Assembly (NCBI GenBank): GCA_964653025.1
Contig: CAZZBZ010000040.1
Location: 1-30,085, forward strand
From: JABWAM01 sp964653025
Lineage (GTDB): Bacteria > Verrucomicrobiota > Verrucomicrobiia > JABWAM01
Direction: 5' to 3'
DNA length: 30,085 bases
Shown: positions 1-6,760 of the stretch, one piece after another
Layout of the letters: each line of letters begins with the position of its first letter
Position numbering within the stretch: the stretch's first letter is position 1
Program-made: the position numbers and the translations under genes
The notes under the pieces: model-generated
Database searches by the model: none
Told to the model about the DNA's origin: nothing
Seen by the model: the letters and a program-made list of their open reading frames with translations, nothing else

Positions 1-344
1 TTGTCGCATCCCGGCGGTGCACGTGCCACGCCGGGATGACAAAGTCTCACCTCTCGCTGGGGGCGGTTTCCCTCGGGGGCTGCCTCTTGCTCCCAACCAT
101 CTGTCGCATCCGTGCATGGCACGTGCCACGCCGGGATGCCAAAGCCTTACCTCTTGCTAGGTGTGGTTTCTCTCGGGATCTGTCCCTTGCAACCGACCAT
201 CTGTCGCATCCGGGCGTAGCACGTGCCACGCCGGGATGTCAAAAATGCTTGTGTCATCGGAGGTAATTATTCCGACAGAACTACCATGATCGCAAAGTGC
301 TCTTTTGCGCATTTTGGCGTTGCACGTGCCATGCCAAAATGCGC
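1..344. repeat. Phased array of CACGTG-centred palindromes, 100-bp period
   Basis: Three tandem units start at 1, 101 and 201, so the period is exactly 100 bp. Each opens with a near-perfect 32-bp palindrome (7-38, 107-138, 207-238). A fourth, 38-bp palindrome sits at 307-344 with its core 103 bp on. The core GCACGTGCCA is constant in all four. The sequence between the first palindromes is also repeated (both spacers share the CTCGGG and CCAACCAT/CCGACCAT segments), so this is a tandem duplication and not CRISPR repeat-spacer organisation. In unit 1 the stem extends further: TTGTC pairs with GACAA across a 2-nt bulge. Units 2 and 3 have 2-3 mismatches in the left arm. The array continues beyond the left window edge. 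It ends 50 bp before the start codon of the PaaX-like gene. Function is unknown; it could be a regulatory array, a REP-like element or a structured leader. Confidence 0.9.
307..344. repeat. Fourth palindrome with exchanged arms
   Basis: A 38-bp near-perfect palindrome keeps the central CACGTG (323-328) of the upstream units but has different arms: CATTTTGGC pairs with GCCAAAATG where units 1-3 have CATCCCGGC-type arms and GCCGGGATG. Three consecutive C-G pairs have become T-A pairs on both sides. The stem is extended outward by GCG/CGC. Such paired change is what selection on a folded stem or a cruciform would leave. Confidence 0.85.
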
Positions 345-394
345 AGGGTGTTTCCTTATGAGGTCGTCGCGAGGGGTTCGCGGCGGAGATTTCC

Positions 395-1159
395 ATGGAC
401 GCCAAGAGTCGAGCCATTGACCTACTCCTTCTGGTATTTCAGGCGCTTGATTTTCTCTATTTTCCGGGTCGAACCGTGTTTGGGCGCGGGGGGTACCGTT
501 TTTCCAGCCTCGAGATGGCGCGTTCCGTTCACTACCTCACGAGGCGGGGATTTGTGGAAAAGCGGCGGGATGCGGAGGGCTGGGTCTATGCCCTGACGGC
601 TTCCGGTCGTCAGCGCCTTAATCGAGGGATTGATCCTGTCGCGCGGTGGAATCGGCGCTGGGACGGGCGCTGGCGGCAGGTCATTTTCGACCTTCCTGCC
701 CGCAAGAAAGCGTTGAGGGCACGACTTCTTCGATGGTTGCGTGCGAATCGTTTTGGGTATCTTCAGGATAGCGTTTGGATCACCCCGGACCCTCTTGACC
801 TCTCTCACTCCGCATTCCGAGACCTTGGAATGATGGCGGACATGGCGGTGTTTATGGATTCGCGGGTGACCGCCGTTTCCTCGAACGCCTCTGTCGTCGC
901 GGCCGCATGGAACTTCAAGGAGATTGAAAAGGCCTATGCTCGCCATGCGAAGTTTCTCGACAAAGCGAGCATCGAGGTTGGCACCCCCAAGTCTCCCGAG
1001 GCCCTTGCCCAGGTGTTGAGCGAGGAGGACCGTCTGTGGTGGGCGGCTCTCGACACCGACCCGCTCCTTCCGAAGACGCTGTGTCTCGATGCCTATCCGG
1101 GTGTTTCCGCACTCAATGCGCGCAAGAAATTCTTCCGGTCGTTGCGGAAGAGGGCTTAG
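395..1159 (+). CDS. PaaX-family protein (winged helix + Cas2-like domain)
   Basis: A 254-aa protein. Residues about 8-75 look like the PaaX N-terminal winged helix (hydrophobic helix LLLLVFQALDFL, then SLEMARSVHYLTRRGFVEK). From W93 (WRQVIFDLP) to about residue 135 (SVWITPDPL at 126-134) it matches the PaaX central domain, which has a Cas2/ferredoxin-like fold in known structures; the rest resembles the PaaX C-terminal domain. PaaX is the repressor of phenylacetate degradation in E. coli, but no paa genes are present here, so the ligand and target are unknown. The start is supported by GGAGAT about 5 nt upstream of ATG. The gene lies immediately downstream of the palindrome array and converges on the URO-D gene. 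It may bind the array (autoregulation) or process it; both are inference. Confidence 0.85.
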   Translation: MDAKSRAIDLLLLVFQALDFLYFPGRTVFGRGGYRFSSLEMARSVHYLTRRGFVEKRRDAEGWVYALTASGRQRLNRGIDPVARWNRRWDGRWRQVIFDLPARKKALRARLLRWLRANRFGYLQDSVWITPDPLDLSHSAFRDLGMMADMAVFMDSRVTAVSSNASVVAAAWNFKEIEKAYARHAKFLDKASIEVGTPKSPEALAQVLSEEDRLWWAALDTDPLLPKTLCLDAYPGVSALNARKKFFRSLRKRA

Positions 1160-1227
1160 TGTGTCGCTCTCCGGTGAGAGGGTTCCGTGGGCCGCGGACC
1201 CAAAGAGAATATGGCAACCCCGGGCGA

Positions 1228-2283
1228 TTACAGCCGTCCGTTCTCCCAGATTGAATCGTACATCGCCACAATGTTGGCGGTGGGGGTGACGGGCTGGAGG
1301 TTGTGGCAGGGGGCGCAGACCCAGCGGGCGCCCGAGAAGATGCGCAGGTTGTCGAGGACCTCCCGCTTCACGTCCTCGACGGTCCCGAAGGGGAGGGTGA
1401 ACTGGTTGTCCATGGCCCCGTGGAAGATGAGGTGCTCGCCGAAGTCGCGGACGAGGCCCTCGCGCTCCATGCCGGGGCAACGCCACTGGATGGGGTTGAG
1501 CAGTTCGATGCCGGTCACCGAGATGAGATCGGGGATCACCTCCCGCACCGCGCCGTCGGTGTGATAGAAGATGTGGATGCCGTGGTGGCGGGCGAGGTCG
1601 GCCATGCGCTTCTGGTTGGGGAGGAGGAAGCGGCGGATCTGGGGCAGGCCAATGAGGAGGCTCGCCTGGCTTCCGAGGTCTTCGGCCACGTAGGTGAAGT
1701 CCACCTTGCCCTTCGCCAGTTCGAACATCCGTTCGAGGTGACGATAGTGAAAGTCGAAGATGCGCTCGATGATCGCGTCGACGATCTCGGGTTCCTCGAC
1801 GAGGTCGGCCATGGATTGCTCCAGTCCCCGCATCGCGCAGTAGAGGAGGAAGGGCTCGAAGGTGCCGCAACGCACGGGGTAGCGCCCCGTGAGGCGTTCC
1901 ACCTGCTTCCCAAAGTGGCTCCAGTCATAGGCGTACGGGTCGGGCCATGGAAAAGCCTCGATCTCGGCCACGCTCGTGGCAGCGGCAAGGGGGTGGGTGT
2001 CGACCTCACGGTATTCGCCCGTGCCATACTTCACGATGCGGTAGCGGGAACCCCAGATGTCCTGAAGGGGATTCCGTGGCATCGCTGAGGAGAGGCGGAC
2101 CGCCCCAAGTACATCGGGAAGATCGATGTGCAGCTTAATGCACAGGACGCGCAGGTTCTCGCAGCGCAGTTCCTTGAGGAGACGATCGGTGACCTCCGGA
2201 GTGGCCCAGTAGTCCGTGGGGACGTGGTCGGGCTTCTCACGATGAAAGAGCGCGAGCCAGCGTTCACGGGGGGTCATGCTCAT
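1228..2283 (-). CDS. Uroporphyrinogen decarboxylase superfamily protein (not HemE)
   Basis: A 351-aa cytoplasmic protein that starts TPRERWLALFHREKPDHVP, the typical opening of the URO-D/MtaA-like superfamily. Later segments are typical of the TIM-barrel family: FTYVAEDLGSQ, IFYHTDGAVREVIPDL, LNPIQW and FHGAMDNQFTLPFG. The HemE signature (arginine-rich substrate loop RQAGRY near the N-terminus) is absent, so a haem role is unlikely. Relatives transfer methyl groups to or from corrinoids, or act on unknown methylated substrates. No corrinoid protein gene is adjacent, so the substrate cannot be named. It lies downstream of the OYE-like gene on the same strand, separated by a 369-bp repeat-bearing gap. 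Confidence 0.85.
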   Translation of the reverse strand: MSMTPRERWLALFHREKPDHVPTDYWATPEVTDRLLKELRCENLRVLCIKLHIDLPDVLGAVRLSSAMPRNPLQDIWGSRYRIVKYGTGEYREVDTHPLAAATSVAEIEAFPWPDPYAYDWSHFGKQVERLTGRYPVRCGTFEPFLLYCAMRGLEQSMADLVEEPEIVDAIIERIFDFHYRHLERMFELAKGKVDFTYVAEDLGSQASLLIGLPQIRRFLLPNQKRMADLARHHGIHIFYHTDGAVREVIPDLISVTGIELLNPIQWRCPGMEREGLVRDFGEHLIFHGAMDNQFTLPFGTVEDVKREVLDNLRIFSGARWVCAPCHNLQPVTPTANIVAMYDSIWENGRL

Positions 2284-2518
2284 GGCGCGGGGAACCTGCC
2301 ACCCAAAGTCGTCCGGCGCAAGCGGGACAGCGGGTGTCCGCTTAGCGCCCCGAGCACGCGTAGGCGCGGGGCAGGGGGCACCGACGGTGGCATTCCTCGA
2401 TCACGGCGACCTGCTGGCGCACCTGCGAGGGAGGGGCCTCGAGAGGTGAACCCTTTGTCAGCGCGGCGTGGAGCCTGGCCAAGGATTCCGACACGGAGGG
2501 GGGCGTGGGATGAGGATG

Positions 2519-2548
2519 AATGGAAAACGTAAAATCGCCGATGAAAAA
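2519..2548. repeat. Diverged solo arm of the four-helix-bundle cassette repeat
   Basis: This 30-bp stretch (opening AATGGAAAACGTAAAATCGC) aligns without gaps to the inverted-repeat arm at 6275-6304, which opens AATGAAAAATGTAAAATGGC. I count 4 mismatches in 30. It is followed directly by a second ATGAAAAAT-like run (to about 2564). No four-helix-bundle gene is beside it, so it is either a remnant or an independent copy of the repeat. Confidence 0.7.
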
Positions 2549-2566
2549 TCGGCAATGAGAAATGCG

Positions 2567-2635
2567 AACGGTTCAGCGGTTGCCAAAGTTTCCCATGAAC
2601 CTCCCAACCGTGAACCGTTGAACCGTGAACCAACC
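2567..2635. repeat. GGTTCA/TGAACC inverted simple-repeat patch
   Basis: AACGGTTCAGCGGTTG (2567-2582) is the approximate reverse complement of CCAACCGTGAACCGTT (2604-2619). The right side is itself a tandem of CCGTGAA/CCGTTGAA units running to about 2635. A shortened relative lies at 25780-25808 (shared opening CTCCCAACCG). It overlaps no gene. Confidence 0.65.
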
Positions 2636-2652
2636 TTAACCCAAGTTCCGCA

Positions 2653-4140
2653 TCACCCGCCACGCTTGATCGACTTGAGCGCCTGGGATTCGGGGCGGAC
2701 CTTGTAGTAATCGTCGAGCGGGTAACAGCCCGAGATGAGGCCGTTGCGCGGGGCGGTGGTGCAGTCGCTGAAGGTCCGGCAAATGAGGCGAGGGGCGAGC
2801 GCGCCCTTCTCGAGGAGGTCGAGTGGCATCTCAGGGTAGGAGAGGACCATGCGGCCGATGCCGACGAGGTCCACCTTGCCCGCTCGGACAAGGGCTTGCG
2901 CGACATGGGGAAGGTACTCCTGCAGGTAAGAGTAGCCGGTTCCGACCATGACCATGTCGGGCACCTGACGCTTGAGTTCGGCCACGGCGTTCACCTGGCG
3001 GGCGACGCCGACGAGCGGATCCTCGGGGGGTTGGTAGCCGTCGGAGGGGGGGTAGGCGGCGGGGCGCTGGATGTGGGGGTTGTAGTAAGGGCTGCCGGCC
3101 GAGAGGTTCACGAAGCGCACGCCGAGCGAAAGCAGGAACCGCAGGAACTTCACGGGCTCCGCGAGGTCGAGTTCCACGGGATGGTCTTCCCTCACGCCAA
3201 AGCCGTAGCGGTAGGGGAGGCAGCCGGAGAAATCCTCGGGAATGCCGGGGCCGGGCTTGCCCGGGGTGCTCTTCGCGGGATCGGGGCGGAACGGGACGAC
3301 ATCGAAGGCACTGAGGCGGACCCCGATGAGCAGGCGAGGGCACTCGGCGCGAACCGCCTCGATAATTTCCCGGGTCAGTCGGGTGCGGTTCTCGAACGGG
3401 CCTCCATACGGGCCGGGGCGGGTGTGGGCACCGAGAAATTCATGGAGGAGGTAGCCGTGGCAGTGCTTGATGTCCACGAAGTCCGCGCCCGCGGCGGCGG
3501 CCACCTTCGCGGCCTGGACGTAGCAGGGGATGAGGCGGCGGACCTCGTCGTCCGTGAGCACGGCGGCATCGCTCGTGACATTGAATCGGCGGTCGAGGAT
3601 CGGGTGGCGGTAGGCGATGCGGGGTTCGAGTTTCTTCTTGTCGCGGGGACGGCAGAAGCGGCCGGAGTGGGTGAGTTGAAAGCCGATGAGGAGACCCTTG
3701 TCGGAACCGCAGCGCTCGCGGTGGGCCTTGACGAGGGTTTCGCGGAGCGCGGAAAGGGAGGGCTGATGGGCGGGGTCAATGATGAGCTGGTTGGGGTTTG
3801 CGCGGCCGTCCTCGCGAACGGCCATCGCCTCGCCGCCCCAGATCAGTTTGGCGCCACTCTGTCCGAAGCGCAGCCAGCGTCGAGTAGTGAGTTCCGTGGG
3901 GTGTCCATCGGCGGTGGCGTCCCATCCCTCCATGGGGTGGATGCACCAGCGATTCCCGATCTGCCGCCCGTCCACCTCGACGGGCCGGGCGAGGGGGGAT
4001 GAAGGGGCCTTCTCGATGGCATCCTCACAATCGAGGTGGATGCCGAGTTTGGCGACGTGCGCGCGGAAGTCGGCGACGGTCTTGAGGCTGGGAATGCGGA
4101 CGAGGGCCTGCGCGGGGTTCTGGCTCATGTCAGAATCCAT
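2653..4140 (-). CDS. Old-yellow-enzyme-type NADH:flavin oxidoreductase
   Basis: A 495-aa protein of the OYE-like FMN-binding TIM-barrel family. Visible landmarks: NRWCIHPMEGWDA (FMN-binding first strand), LIWGGEAMAV, FQLTHSGRF, and DIKHCHGYLLHEFL with its active-site histidine region followed by GPYGGPFENRTRL. The C-terminus has a CRTFSDCTTAPRNGLISGC stretch. These three cysteines are not the usual four-cysteine iron-sulphur arrangement of dienoyl-CoA reductases, and the FAD/NAD domain of those enzymes is missing. Substrate unknown; likely reduction of an activated double bond. ATG at 4140 overlaps the end of the upstream gene by 11 bp; ATG at 4128 is an alternative. Probably co-transcribed with the small secreted protein upstream. 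Confidence 0.85.
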   Translation of the reverse strand: MDSDMSQNPAQALVRIPSLKTVADFRAHVAKLGIHLDCEDAIEKAPSSPLARPVEVDGRQIGNRWCIHPMEGWDATADGHPTELTTRRWLRFGQSGAKLIWGGEAMAVREDGRANPNQLIIDPAHQPSLSALRETLVKAHRERCGSDKGLLIGFQLTHSGRFCRPRDKKKLEPRIAYRHPILDRRFNVTSDAAVLTDDEVRRLIPCYVQAAKVAAAAGADFVDIKHCHGYLLHEFLGAHTRPGPYGGPFENRTRLTREIIEAVRAECPRLLIGVRLSAFDVVPFRPDPAKSTPGKPGPGIPEDFSGCLPYRYGFGVREDHPVELDLAEPVKFLRFLLSLGVRFVNLSAGSPYYNPHIQRPAAYPPSDGYQPPEDPLVGVARQVNAVAELKRQVPDMVMVGTGYSYLQEYLPHVAQALVRAGKVDLVGIGRMVLSYPEMPLDLLEKGALAPRLICRTFSDCTTAPRNGLISGCYPLDDYYKVRPESQALKSIKRGG

Positions 4141-4597
4141 CGAGTTTCTTTCGGGTGGTCTTCCCGTCCACCTTCTCGGAGGGGGAATCGCTATCGGAAG
4201 CCGCGATCATGAACTTGGTGAGGAACGCGTTCAGGCGGGCGACGACGCCCCCGTCAGTGCGACGGTACTCCCTCTCGGTATTGGAACTTTCCTCGCGGTG
4301 CCAGGTGAGCCCCGCCTCGTTGGCCTTCAGGAGAGCGGCAATCTCCTCCTCGGAGATGAAGCCCCGGTCGTCGCGCTCGAAAAGTTCCATGACGGCGCGG
4401 TTCTGGATGAAGCTCACCTCGATGACGAATCCCGCGAAGTGGTAGTTGAACTTCTGATCGATGGGTTTCTGGAACTTGAGCTTCTTGAAAGGAGGGCCGT
4501 AGCGCTTCTCGATCGCGGCCTGGGACTCGCCGATGCGGGCGTCGACCCGCCCCGCGGCGAGGGCGAAGAGGATCATGAGTAAAGCAGGGAATCGCAT
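4130..4597 (-). CDS. Small secreted protein of unknown function
   Basis: A 155-aa protein. ATG at 4597 gives a clear signal peptide (MRFPALLMILFALAAG, then a likely cut after VDA); starts further upstream would bury it. The mature part contains IGESQAAIEKRYGPP, a pattern common in small secreted proteins of PVC bacteria, then KFNYHFAGFVIEVSFIQNRAVMELFERDD. The C-terminus is lysine-rich and charged. No family with known function is recognised. Its 3' end overlaps the start of the OYE-like gene, so the two are probably translated from one message. It diverges from ribB. Confidence 0.75.
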   Translation of the reverse strand: MRFPALLMILFALAAGRVDARIGESQAAIEKRYGPPFKKLKFQKPIDQKFNYHFAGFVIEVSFIQNRAVMELFERDDRGFISEEEIAALLKANEAGLTWHREESSNTEREYRRTDGGVVARLNAFLTKFMIAASDSDSPSEKVDGKTTRKKLDGF

Positions 4598-4689
4598 GGA
4601 ATGACGATGCGCGCACATGCCGGGGATTCCAAGACGTTTCATAGGGTTGCGCGCTTGCGACATCGCTTTGCTGCGTCCATGATGCGGCG

Positions 4690-5820
4690 ATGGCCGCAGG
4701 CAGAAAAACTTCCCGTTCCCGCGCCCGCTTCGATCCTGTCGAGGCGGTGGTCACGGACCTGCGCCGCGGGCGGATGGTCGTCCTTACGGACGCCCTGGAC
4801 CGCGAGAACGAGGGAGACCTCGTGATGGCGGCCTCGAAGGTCACCCCCGAGGCGATCAACTTCATGGCCCGCCACGGACGCGGGCTGATCTGCGTGCCGA
4901 CCACCGCGGAGAAGCTGGATGCGCTTGGGATCGCCCGGATGACGCCGGACAATCGCGAGGCGCACCGCACGGAGTTCATGGTCTCGGTGGATGCCCGCGA
5001 GGGCGTCTCCACGGGGATCAGCGCGCACGACCGCGCGCGGACGATCCGCCTGATGGCCGACCCGAAGAAACGGGCAAAGGATTTCGTCCAGCCGGGCCAC
5101 GTCTTCCCCTTGCGCGCGTGCCCCGGGGGGGTGCTCCAGCGCGCCGGTCACACCGAGGCCGCGGTGGATCTCGCACGGCTGGCCGGTCTACCTCCCGTGG
5201 GGGTGATCTGTGAGATCATGAATCCGGACGGGACGATGGCGCGCCTCCCGCAACTCCAGCGTTTTCGACGCCGCCACGGGCTGAAGCTGTGCCGCATCCA
5301 GGACCTGATCGCCTTTCGCCATGCCCGGGAGCAGCACGTGGAGAAGGTCGAGGAGGCGGACCTGTCAACCCCGTGGGGTGTTTTTCGGCTTCATGTTTTT
5401 CGCTCACTGCTGGATGGGCGGCGCCATCTCGCGCTTTCGCTCGGGCGGATCGACCCCGCACGACCGGTGCTCACGCGAGTCCACGTCGAGTGTGTCGCCT
5501 CGGATGTCTTCCAGTCTTCGGCCTTCGGTTTTCCCTCGGGGGTGGGCGACAGCCTGCGTGCGATTCGCGACGAGGGGTGCGGGTTGCTCCTCTACATGCG
5601 ACACGAGGGATGGGGGCCGACCATGGTGGACTCCTTTGGTCGGGTGAAGGCGCCGCATCTGCGCGAGTACGGGCTGGGAGCGCAGATCCTTGTCCATCTT
5701 GGCGTGCGCCGCATCCGCCTGCTGAGCAACCACCCGCACCGCCTCGTCGGGCTGGAGGGATTCGGCCTCGAGATCGTGGGACGGGTCCCCCTCAAGCCCG
5801 GCAGCAACCGACGCCGATGA
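4690..5820 (+). CDS. RibB with degenerate RibA domain (RibBA/RibBX-like)
   Basis: A 376-aa protein. The N-terminal half is an intact 3,4-dihydroxy-2-butanone-4-phosphate synthase (riboflavin pathway, ribulose-5-phosphate to DHBP): DRENEGDLVMAA, TGISAHDRARTIR, GGVLQRAGHTEA and GVICEIMNPDGTMAR are all present. The C-terminal half aligns with GTP cyclohydrolase II but looks inactive. Of the zinc-binding cysteines only Cys268 (VECVASDVF) remains; the RCDCG element is replaced by SAFGFPSG. The EGRGIGL and DTVEAN motifs are also altered or absent. The C-terminus (RIRLLSNHPHRLVGLEGFG) is still recognisable. GTP cyclohydrolase II activity should come from another locus. The stop overlaps the ribH start (ATGA). 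No FMN riboswitch was recognised upstream. Confidence 0.9.
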   Translation: MAAGRKTSRSRARFDPVEAVVTDLRRGRMVVLTDALDRENEGDLVMAASKVTPEAINFMARHGRGLICVPTTAEKLDALGIARMTPDNREAHRTEFMVSVDAREGVSTGISAHDRARTIRLMADPKKRAKDFVQPGHVFPLRACPGGVLQRAGHTEAAVDLARLAGLPPVGVICEIMNPDGTMARLPQLQRFRRRHGLKLCRIQDLIAFRHAREQHVEKVEEADLSTPWGVFRLHVFRSLLDGRRHLALSLGRIDPARPVLTRVHVECVASDVFQSSAFGFPSGVGDSLRAIRDEGCGLLLYMRHEGWGPTMVDSFGRVKAPHLREYGLGAQILVHLGVRRIRLLSNHPHRLVGLEGFGLEIVGRVPLKPGSNRRR

Positions 5821-6338
5821 AACCGAAACCCATCGAACTGGAGAAGATCTTTGCGGCGGTCCCCCGGGCTCGGGTAGCAAAGCTGCGCATCGGGGTGGTC
5901 GCCGCGCGCTACAACCGCGCCCTGGCTGACGCACTGCTTACGAGCACCCTGCGAACCCTCGCGGGCCTCGGTGCGAGGCGGGTGGAGATTTTTCGCGTGC
6001 CGGGCTCGTACGAGATCCCCATCCTTGCCTCGCGGCTGGCCCGCTCGGGGCGCTTCGACGCGCTGGTCGCCCTCGGCGTCGTCCTGCAGGGAGGCACCTC
6101 GCATGCCGAGCACATCGCGGCGGCCGACGCGGTGAACCTCCAGCGGATCGCCATCGAGACCGGCGTGCCGGTGATCCACCAGATATTGACCCCCCGGACC
6201 GAGCGCGACGCACGGGCTCGGGTTCGCCTCCGCGGGGAGGAAGCGGCCCGCGCGGCGGTCGAGATGGCCCAGGTAATGAAAAATGTAAAATGGCCAATGA
6301 AAAACCGTACAATGAAGGCATTGAGGAGGAGACTCTAG
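5817..6338 (+). CDS. 6,7-dimethyl-8-ribityllumazine synthase
   Basis: A 173-aa protein (typical length about 150-160) catalysing the penultimate step of riboflavin synthesis. Landmarks: RIGVVAARYN, FRVPGSYEIP, ALGVVLQGGTSHAEHIA (catalytic histidine region) and VPVIHQILTPRTERDA. The normal family ending (about EEAARAAVEMAQVM) is followed by an unusual basic tail, KNVKWPMKNRTMKALRRRL. This tail is encoded by the left inverted repeat of the inserted four-helix-bundle cassette (from 6273). The original C-terminus and stop were therefore probably overwritten by the insertion. ATGA overlap with ribB indicates coupled translation. Confidence 0.93.
   Translation: MKPKPIELEKIFAAVPRARVAKLRIGVVAARYNRALADALLTSTLRTLAGLGARRVEIFRVPGSYEIPILASRLARSGRFDALVALGVVLQGGTSHAEHIAAADAVNLQRIAIETGVPVIHQILTPRTERDARARVRLRGEEAARAAVEMAQVMKNVKWPMKNRTMKALRRRL
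6273..6304 (+). repeat. Left arm of the cassette inverted repeat
   Basis: Starts GTAATGAAAAATG and ends GGCCAATGAAAAA. It is read in frame as the last part of ribH. It carries no stop codon in that frame; the ribH stop (TAG, 6336-6338) lies inside the cassette. Confidence 0.85.
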
Positions 6339-6713
6339 ATGGCGGCTGGAGACGACATTGCCGAGCGGCTGCTCGCGTTTGGAGCCGCAAGCGTTCGCTT
6401 GGCGCGGGTGCTGCCTGCCGATCCGGTGAGTCGGCACATCGCGCTGCAACTCGTCAAGGCCGCAACCTCGAGTGGGGCCAACTACGAGGAGGCTCGCGGT
6501 GCGGAGTCGCGCCCCGATTTTATCCACAAGCTGGGGGTGGCACTGAAGGAAATGAAGGAATCCCGATACTGGTTGCGCATCATTCAGCGTGCCTTCACTC
6601 CGTCGCCCCAAGGGATCGAGCCGCTTCTTCAGGAGTCGGGAGAACTGGGCGCGATCCTTGGGCGCAGCGTGATCACCACGAAACAGAAGGGCCGTGTTCC
6701 GATGAGGCGTTGA
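6339..6713 (+). CDS. S23-type four-helix-bundle protein
   Basis: A 124-aa helical protein of the four-helix-bundle (23S rRNA intervening-sequence protein, TIGR02436-like) family. ERLLAFGAASVRLARVLP, HIALQLVKAATSSGANYEEARGA, DFIHKLGVALKEMKESRYWL and LLQESGELGAILGRSV form the four helices; NYEEARGA and LKEMKES are family hallmarks. ATG follows the ribH stop directly and is preceded by a strong Shine-Dalgarno sequence (GAGGAGGAG, about 6324-6332). Members are often found inside 23S rRNA intervening sequences or as solitary genes, and Avd of diversity-generating retroelements is a relative; no reverse transcriptase or variable repeat is seen here. Molecular role unknown. It is bounded by the 32-bp inverted repeats. 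Confidence 0.88.
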   Translation: MAAGDDIAERLLAFGAASVRLARVLPADPVSRHIALQLVKAATSSGANYEEARGAESRPDFIHKLGVALKEMKESRYWLRIIQRAFTPSPQGIEPLLQESGELGAILGRSVITTKQKGRVPMRR

Positions 6714-6726
6714 GCGTCATTGAGCA

Positions 6727-6758
6727 TTTTTCATTGGCCGTTTTACATTTTTCATTAC
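6727..6758 (-). repeat. Right arm of the cassette inverted repeat
   Basis: Starts TTTTTCATTGGCC and ends ACATTTTTCATTAC. It ends two bases before the nusB ATG (6761) and occupies the whole region where a nusB ribosome binding site would be. Confidence 0.85.
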
Positions 6759-6760
6759 TC

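Larger units (their letters stand above)
2284..2652. other. Gene-free spacer between OYE-like and URO-D genes
   Basis: I see no credible gene here; open frames lack ribosome binding sites and recognisable sequence. It holds a hairpin at 2320-2343 (AAGCGG-g-ACA pairs with TGTCCGCTT across a short loop, with no T-run on either side). A patch of nested repeats occupies 2519-2635, annotated separately. The remainder is GC-rich and featureless to the eye. Confidence 0.6.
6273..6758. mobile_element. Inverted-repeat-bounded four-helix-bundle cassette (non-autonomous)
   Basis: The arms are 6273-6304 and 6727-6758; each is 32 bp and they are reverse complements at 31 of 32 positions. They are AT-rich (GTAATGAAAAATG... 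) in a GC-rich operon. Between them is a single gene for an S23-type four-helix-bundle protein and no transposase. The cassette sits exactly at the ribH-nusB junction, where these genes would be expected to be close or overlapping. I see no clear target duplication. The diverged arm at 2519-2548 shows the repeat exists elsewhere. Mobility is inferred from the symmetry and the disruption of both neighbours, not demonstrated. Confidence 0.7.

Noticed and set aside
1..344. Possible CRISPR array next to a Cas2-fold protein
   Set aside because: Spacing is 100 bp, the sequences between palindromes resemble each other (tandem duplication), and the PaaX central domain is not itself a Cas2 adaptation protein.
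1180..1201. Hairpin between the convergent PaaX-like and URO-D genes as a terminator
   Set aside because: The stem (GGGT/ACCC plus CCG/CGG with a bulge) is short and no T-run follows on either strand.
422..1870. Long minus-strand frame opposite the PaaX-like gene and into the URO-D gene (482 codons)
   Set aside because: Arg/Pro-rich antisense translation that conflicts with two well-supported genes.
4598..4689. FMN riboswitch before the riboflavin genes
   Set aside because: Only 92 bp are available and the conserved FMN-element segments are not visible.
6273..6758. Diversity-generating retroelement, because the four-helix-bundle protein resembles Avd
   Set aside because: No reverse transcriptase, template repeat or variable repeat in the window; the protein fits the general S23 group.
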